A DNA stretch of 64,000 nt from an uncultured Oscillospiraceae bacterium (GTDB taxonomy: Bacteria > Bacillota > Clostridia > Oscillospirales > Acutalibacteraceae): the NCBI GenBank assembly GCA_949289045.1, contig CASEMN010000003.1, positions 119,682-183,681 on the forward strand. Reading direction: 5' to 3'. The position numbers were made by a program, and so were the translations under genes. Of the stretch, positions 59,352 to 64,000 are shown one piece after another. The notes under the pieces were generated by a model. The model did no database searches. It was not told the DNA's origin and saw only the letters and a program-made list of their open reading frames with translations. Position 1 is the first letter of the stretch, and the number at the start of each line of letters is the position of its first letter.

Positions 59352-59398
59352 TTTTGTTCAGATAAAGATAAACACATCAAAAGTGCCATATTGCGGGA

Positions 59399-60845
59399 TT
59401 AATTCTTATTGCTGTCTTCATCTGCGATACTATATTTTTTCATTGGAATCATTGATAAAAGCATACTCACCGCCGGAGGAATACAGATAAGAAAAAAGAT
59501 TGCAAAACGATATTTTGCAAATATGGGATCACTTTTAAATGACGCTCCGTTGTACAAAGCATCATTAACCAGTTTCACCCCTTCTCCACTGAATCCTACA
59601 ACTGCGTAAACTACCCCGGAAATTATACTTGAAATGCCCGTGGAAACCTTTGTAAGAAACGTTTGTCCGGAAAAAAAATACTCCGTCAGGTCTATATCCG
59701 GTACATGACTGATAATATTCAACAGAGTCGGCTGTCATTACAGACTGCAAAACAGATATTCCTCCTTGTCCTGCACCTGCAATTATCATAAAGACTGTAA
59801 AAAATAAAAGATATACCGGTCTGCTAAGTTCACCCGGAGCAATCAGATACATACAGAAAATCAATAAAAAAGGCACGGCATTCAATACAGACATAATAAA
59901 ATACAGATTCTTTTTATCATATTTATCTGCAAAGCTTGGCATTAAAAAATTTGCAGCAAACTGACCTAACACATTTCCGCCACCAAGAAGAGCTAAGTAA
60001 AATAAATATGATGTCTTACCGTTATCGCCGTAATAATAAGAAAAAAGAGTAGTCTGAACTAAACTGAACAGCATAGCGGGACTTCTGATAATTCCGGAAA
60101 TCATAAGCTGCTTAAATGGTTTGCAATTTGATATAATATGGAGATTTTCACGAAATGAAAATTTTTCATTTGTGTTGTTCTTTACCCTTTCTTTTGTCAT
60201 TAAACCCGTTAACTGAAAAAGAGCGGCTCCCAAAGCTGCAAGAAAAATACAAACAAAAATACTGGCGCCTTTAATCCCTGAATCATCAGGAGTTTTGGAA
60301 AACAAACCGCTTAAAGCCTGGGCTGCTGGAACAATTAAAGGTACGGCTATTCCGGCTCCTATTGATGCAGCAATTCTTCCCTGAGCCAAAATTCTATTTC
60401 TATCTTTTGCGGATTCAGTCATCAATGACGGCAAAGTCCAAAGAGGAACATCTGCAAATGTAAAAGCAACGCCCCATAAAAAATATGAAAGTGCAGCCCA
60501 TACAATAATTAAAAAATTAGCTTTGCCGCTTTCATAAGAACCATATGTACCGTTTAAAAATGTAAGTATTGTGGCAACACAAACAAACACAGGAGAAAAA
60601 ATCAAATATGGTCTGCACTTTCCCCATTTCGAATATGTTCTGTCAATTAGCGTTCCCATAAGAGGATCTTTTACAGCGTCGATTACTTTTGCAACGGCAA
60701 ATATTATGCTTATTGCCATAGCCGGTAAAAATATAACGCTCTGATAATAGTACGGTAATCCTGCACTTATCACCCCATAGATTATGTTCTGCCCTGCAAC
60801 TCCTATAAGATATGCGCTTTTTTCTCGTTTTGTAAATGTATTCAT
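59399..60845 (-). pseudogene. MelB/GPH-type sugar:cation symporter, frameshifted near the C-terminus
   Basis: Twelve-helix MFS_2 transporter for glycosides, pentosides or hexuronides. The main frame runs from ATG 60845 (GGAGGAGG upstream) through DAVKDPLMGTLIDRT and KWGKCRPYL to the conserved cytoplasmic motif TADSVEYYQSCTGYRPDGV. Then a run of eight T (minus; 59671-59678) puts it out of frame; with seven T it would read FFSGQTFLTKVSTGI and continue in the frame ending at 59399 (helices 11-12). Repaired length is about 481 residues, normal for the family. TetR gene and matching operators lie upstream. Confidence 0.85.
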
Positions 60846-60860
60846 GTTAACCTCCTCCGC

Positions 60861-60881
60861 TTACATACTTTTGGTATGTAA
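60861..60881. promoter_or_regulatory. TetR operator in front of the symporter gene
   Basis: Inverted repeat TTACATAC/GTATGTAA with a 5-base spacer, just upstream of the symporter ribosome site; same core as at 61587-61607. Confidence 0.78.
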
Positions 60882-60924
60882 ACTTTATTTTTTAACCGCT
60901 GAGGTTAAATCCTCAGCGGCATTT

Positions 60925-61572
60925 TTATTTATTTACACTTCTATTCATTGCTTCAAGAGCATCATAGACATCACTGATATCTATTCCTAAAGGTTTAGTA
61001 AGCTCTGCAATCAATTCAAATTTTCCTTTAAGTTCTTCATCTGACATTTTAAAAACAATAGGGTTTATCCAAATGTTTGCAAGAAAAGCTATGAGCTGTG
61101 CAAGCTCTTTAGGATGATTGGTCTTTATAGAGCCATCTGCAACACCTTCTTCTATAACAGGTTGAAAAGTTTTCGGAGCTATTTCTGATACTGAACGCAC
61201 GAGCAAATCACAAAGCATATGTGGAGTGTTTTGAAGATTTATGCCGAGTGTGCGAAATTGCTGTTCCTGTGGATCTTCAATAGCCTGCGTCAGCATAGTA
61301 ACTAATTTTTCGCTGCCTGACAGATTTTCAGCCTTTTTAGTTTTCTCCCATTTCTTTGAAAGACTGTTATCTTTAAACATTCTGTCTGTGACAGCCTGCA
61401 ATATTTCTTCTTTTGAACTAAAATGATGATAAACTGCGCCTTTGGTTAATCCTCCAAGATTATTTATAATATCCTGAATGGTTGTGTGATCGTATCCTTT
61501 CTCTAAAAACAGTTTCAAGGAAACCTCTAAAATTAAATTTTCGGTTTCTTCGGGATATTTATTCCTGCTCAC
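60925..61572 (-). CDS. TetR/AcrR-family regulator of the symporter
   Basis: A 215-residue regulator with an N-terminal HTH (about 10-55: TTIQDIINNLGGLTKGAVYHHFSSKEEIL) and a helical ligand domain. The GTG at 61572 has AGGTGA upstream; GTG 61581 is also possible but has no ribosome site. It lies 79 bases before the symporter gene. The palindrome ACATAC-N5-GTATGT occurs both in its own promoter and in front of the symporter, so it probably controls both, perhaps in answer to the transported sugar. Confidence 0.87.
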   Translation of the reverse strand: MSRNKYPEETENLILEVSLKLFLEKGYDHTTIQDIINNLGGLTKGAVYHHFSSKEEILQAVTDRMFKDNSLSKKWEKTKKAENLSGSEKLVTMLTQAIEDPQEQQFRTLGINLQNTPHMLCDLLVRSVSEIAPKTFQPVIEEGVADGSIKTNHPKELAQLIAFLANIWINPIVFKMSDEELKGKFELIAELTKPLGIDISDVYDALEAMNRSVNK

Positions 61573-61586
61573 TTTATTCACCTATC

Positions 61587-61607
61587 TTACATACTTTTAG
61601 TATGTTT
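61587..61607. promoter_or_regulatory. TetR operator in front of tetR
   Basis: TTACATAC, 5 bases, GTATGTTT: one arm deviates in the last bases, the core ACATAC/GTATGT is the same as at 60861-60881. Confidence 0.78.
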
Positions 61608-61638
61608 ATATTAGCAGTTTTTTTTCTTGCTGTCAAAT

Positions 61639-61670
61639 AAAAAAGAGAACCAGAGTTTCGGTTCTCTTTT
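61639..61670 (-). terminator. Terminator after the MBL-fold protein gene
   Basis: Eleven-base stem AAAAGAGAACC/GGTTCTCTTTT on the minus strand with T6 following. Confidence 0.85.
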
Positions 61671-61715
61671 AGTTTCAGATAATATTATTTTTATACATTA
61701 ACTTAATTATTAACT

Positions 61716-62738
61716 TCATTCCATAATGTTATTGGTAAGCACAATTCCTTTATCTGTAAAGTTTGCAATAATTCCTTTATTTTCACCAGTTGAATAAACC
61801 GCTGTTTTGCTTATGTTTACTACATCCTTCTTAGACTGGGAATTAAGACTGTAAAAAATGCTTTTATTGGTAAGTATACCTATATCGGGCATTAGCGCTT
61901 CTATAAAACCGGTAGAGGTGGACTCATCATAACCGTGATGACCAAACTTAAGAAGGTCTACCTTTCCTATCTTCTTGCCAATATCATCTTCAGTACCGTC
62001 AATATTGTTTATATCTCCTGCTAAAAACGCCTTTGAACCGTTGCAGGTAAGTAAAAGTCCCAAAGAGTTTTCGTTTTCTCCCCGTTTCTTATCTCCGGTG
62101 TAAACTTCTCCATTAAAAAACTTACAGGTAAAGTCGCCAAAGGTAAATTCACTATCCGGAATATCGGAAATAATCTCCGCTCCTTCATCATTTAGAGCCT
62201 TAACCATTTGGTCATAGACCTCCTGATTATCCCATTTTTCAACCTCATAATCACTGATTTTTGAAGAGTCATAAGGCTTTAAGTACGCTTTTTTAACCAC
62301 AATATCATCATCACTTATAATTGTATCAAAACCGCCTATGTGGTCTGAGTGAGCATGGGTGCCTACTACAAAGTCCAAAACTACTTTTCCGTCGTCGCCG
62401 GCAGCATGATCCTTGAGGTATTTAAGAACCTCCTGCTCGTAACCCTGTAATTCCAAATCGGGAAATCCTCTTGGGTTATCACTGTCTTCTCCGCAATCCA
62501 CAAGGGCAAAATGGCCGTTGCTTTCTATGAGAATTGCATCAGAACCTCCTGTATTCAAAAAATGGATTCTGTTATTTCCGTTTGAACCGTCAAAAGCTTC
62601 CTGAGTAACGGTATATTTTTTGGGATACGAAATACTGTATTTATAATTCAATACAGCCTGCGGTATGCCAAATATACATCCAAGCAATGCAGCAGCTGCA
62701 ATTCCTCCGCCCACAACTATTAATATTTTTTTCTTCAT
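61716..62738 (-). CDS. Exported ComEC-C-terminal-like metallo-beta-lactamase-fold hydrolase
   Basis: A 340-residue protein with an N-terminal signal anchor (5-24), then an MBL domain: HFLNTGGSDAILIESNGH, DCGEDSD, metal motif THAHSDHIGG, FLAGDI and FGHHGYDES. This is the ComEC/Rec2 C-terminal type, found also as stand-alone secreted proteins; ligands His, His, Asp, His are intact. Substrate unknown; nucleotides or cell-wall phosphodiesters are possibilities. Monocistronic with own terminator. Confidence 0.88.
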   Translation of the reverse strand: MKKKILIVVGGGIAAAALLGCIFGIPQAVLNYKYSISYPKKYTVTQEAFDGSNGNNRIHFLNTGGSDAILIESNGHFALVDCGEDSDNPRGFPDLELQGYEQEVLKYLKDHAAGDDGKVVLDFVVGTHAHSDHIGGFDTIISDDDIVVKKAYLKPYDSSKISDYEVEKWDNQEVYDQMVKALNDEGAEIISDIPDSEFTFGDFTCKFFNGEVYTGDKKRGENENSLGLLLTCNGSKAFLAGDINNIDGTEDDIGKKIGKVDLLKFGHHGYDESTSTGFIEALMPDIGILTNKSIFYSLNSQSKKDVVNISKTAVYSTGENKGIIANFTDKGIVLTNNIME

Positions 62739-62965
62739 TTTTCATTTCCCCCGTTTTTAAAATTATTCTAACCGAAGCTTAACTTCGTTTTTAATATTGA
62801 AATCAATATTAAATTTGAGCGGATAAAATAATAACACAGAAAAATTTTATCCGCAATAATATTTTGCGCTTATTTTAATAGATTTCCTGCTATTTTTTCG
62901 ACAAAACTGTATTATAATAACAAATCAAACTTAACGAATTAAGTATTGTGATATACAAAACAAAA

Positions 62966-63768
62966 TCACATTTCATAAACAGAATTTAAAACGAACTCCA
63001 TATCTATTTTTACCTGCATTATAAGATATTCTACCTTTCCCTGAACTTTTTCTTTACCACTGAAAGTAACCTTTTCCAAAGCAGTAAAATCATTACTGAA
63101 ATATGCGGTTATCACTCCGTCATATAAAGTATATTCTCCCGATTTTACATTGACGGCTCCCGGCAAATTTAAATATTTAACCGCATCATTTAAAATTTCT
63201 CCAGTTCTTTCCTTTTCCACAATTCCCAGGTAGTTACCTGTCCCTGAGAAATATCCGTTCCCGCTGAACAATTTTTCAAAGTAAAAACAATTCTATTATC
63301 TATTTTTTTAGCGCTTTCTATATTTTCATATGACAGCTTTTTCAGCGTACAAGCAGACTTTTGGTTATCGGAAGTTTGGGTTTGGTTTCGCAGTTCTTGA
63401 TTTTTACTTTCACTAAGATCAATTTTTTGTCCGCCTAAATTGATTGTACCCTTTTCTGTTTTTTGACTCATGGAGGTCCGCTTTAAACTCTTTTTCTCTA
63501 AACTTTGATTATATAAATCCGCAAGATAGTTTTTTCTTTCGCTGCCATTTATAACATTGGCAGCTTCAGCAGCCTGATGAGTTTCACTTTCAGTAAATTC
63601 AGTTGACACTACAATAATTTCCGTCTCCGCTTCATTGCTGCCATACTCTAAGTTTTCCGATACCATAGGAAAAGTTTCAGCCGACTCTCCCTCTTCATAA
63701 CCGGCAAAATAAATGAATACCGTTTCAAGAAGAACTATAACTGCAATTTTTAAAAATGTAGATTTCAC
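62966..63768 (-). pseudogene. Exported protein of unknown function, probably frameshifted
   Basis: Two overlapping frames. The upstream one (GTG 63768) begins with a signal anchor (FLKIAVIVLLETVFIYFAG) and a Glu/Ser/Asn-rich region and ends at 63190; the other runs to 62966 without its own ribosome site and looks like a beta-rich domain (YTLYDGVITAYFSNDF, KVEYLIMQVKIDM). One missing base, somewhere in the overlap 63190-63271, would join them into about 267 residues. I recognise no family. Two separate overlapping genes are possible but less likely. An IS3-type end lies just upstream. Confidence 0.55.
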
Positions 63769-63830
63769 TTGCCTTCACCCCTTCGCTTTTCACTGAAATA
63801 TATGCAAAGTAAAGGGGAATAAAACCCAAA

Positions 63831-63879
63831 GTCATGACCACCCCTAAGAGGGGTGGCATGACGAGCGGCCTATAAGGCC
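63831..63879. repeat. Two strong hairpins beside the IS end
   Basis: GTCATG-A-CCACCCCT pairs with AGGGGTGG-C-ATGAC (63831-63862) around AAG; next to it GGCCT/AGGCC (63867-63879). Could be part of the element or a terminator-like barrier against outside transcription. Confidence 0.6.
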
Positions 63880-63941
63880 TTAACAAAAGCCAGCGCCTAA
63901 ATGTGAAATAGTCAATAGTTAGTAGACATAAAAAAGCGAAA

Positions 63942-64000
63942 CTAAGCCATCTGTTCAATTCTAAATTGGATAGGTGGCTTTCCATTTAGTTTACGAACAG
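63942..64000 (-). mobile_element. IS3-family transposase OrfB, C-terminal end (partial)
   Basis: The last 19 residues before a TAG stop read VRKLNGKPPIQFRIEQMA, the typical closing segment of IS3-family OrfB transposases (LNG-x-(S/T)-P-(I/V)-(Q/E)-(F/Y)-R). The sequence that follows, TTTTTTATGTCTACTAACT and so on, resembles the usual non-coding end of such elements. The rest lies beyond the window. The IS terminus is probably between 63880 and 63930. Confidence 0.7.

Noticed and set aside
63725..63985. 86-codon minus-strand frame at the right edge
   Set aside because: It overlaps the transposase tail in another frame, crosses strong hairpins and ends inside the exported-protein gene; more likely non-coding end of the element.

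Overview
The window looks like chromosomal DNA from a low-GC, Gram-positive, endospore-forming anaerobe of the Clostridia, most like the Oscillospiraceae/Ruminococcaceae of the gut. Supporting signs are an alpha/beta-type small acid-soluble spore protein, a SpoIID protein, a SigH-like sigma factor, CtsR/McsA, DarA and RicT, a T-box leader, a yjdF-type leader, a LexA box of the Gram-positive type, strong GGAGG ribosome sites and frequent TTG starts. Gut life is inferred from genes for cleaving host or dietary glycans (GH89, GH28, PL8, heparinase II/III type). No species can be named from the sequence alone.

Layout. 1-1.3 kb: start of a ctsR-mcsA stress operon (minus) with two CtsR boxes flanking its promoter, beside a tiny Cys/Gly-rich protein. 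1.3-8.8 kb (minus): amidase, EFR1 flavodoxin/ferredoxin, an AT-rich gap with DnaA-box-like sites, the darA-holB-yaaT operon, queG, a membrane protein and citrate synthase. 8.9-11.6 kb (plus): spoIID and a secreted SGNH hydrolase with SLH repeats. 11.7-15.5 kb (minus): an ABC importer set between a Crp/Fnr and a TetR regulator. 15.6-18.2 kb (minus): ArsR sensor plus Zn/Cd P-type ATPase with a clear promoter/operator. 18.3-25.5 kb: yjdF with its leader RNA, a frameshifted secreted hydrolase, LexA-controlled dinB, sigH-like gene, a degenerate tRNA-like sequence, zinc-ribbon protein, regulators and a histidine-phosphatase-like protein lacking its catalytic His.

25.6-34.4 kb (minus): GH28 and GH89 enzymes, SDR, rsmI and an N6-adenine methyltransferase, SASP, UDP-GlcNAc 2-epimerase. 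34.6-42.5 kb: glpP (minus), then murA, walJ-like, rlmH (plus), an SDR epimerase (minus), glpK with an antiterminator-type leader (the likely GlpP target) and malic enzyme. 42.6-48.3 kb (minus): small proteins, a nitrilase-NUDIX fusion, leuA-leuB behind a T-box, tRNA-Gln. 48.4-52.5 kb (minus): a heparinase II/III-like enzyme and a PL8 lyase lipoprotein, probably a glycosaminoglycan-degrading pair. 52.7-58.1 kb: a beta-helix surface lipoprotein, DUF4956 membrane protein and VTC-domain protein (minus), divergent from a two-component system whose response regulator is frameshifted. 58.2-59.4 kb: tRNA-Thr followed by a small regulator/membrane-protein module bracketed by two copies of one terminator sequence. 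59.4-64 kb (minus): TetR-controlled MelB-type transporter (frameshifted), a metallo-beta-lactamase-fold lipoprotein-like protein, a broken secreted protein and the end of an IS3-family element cut by the window edge.

Four genes (18984-19834, 56202-56875, 59399-60845, 62966-63768) carry single-base frameshifts, at least three of them in homopolymer runs. This is either real decay or phase switching, or a read/assembly error pattern; it should be settled before these genes are interpreted.
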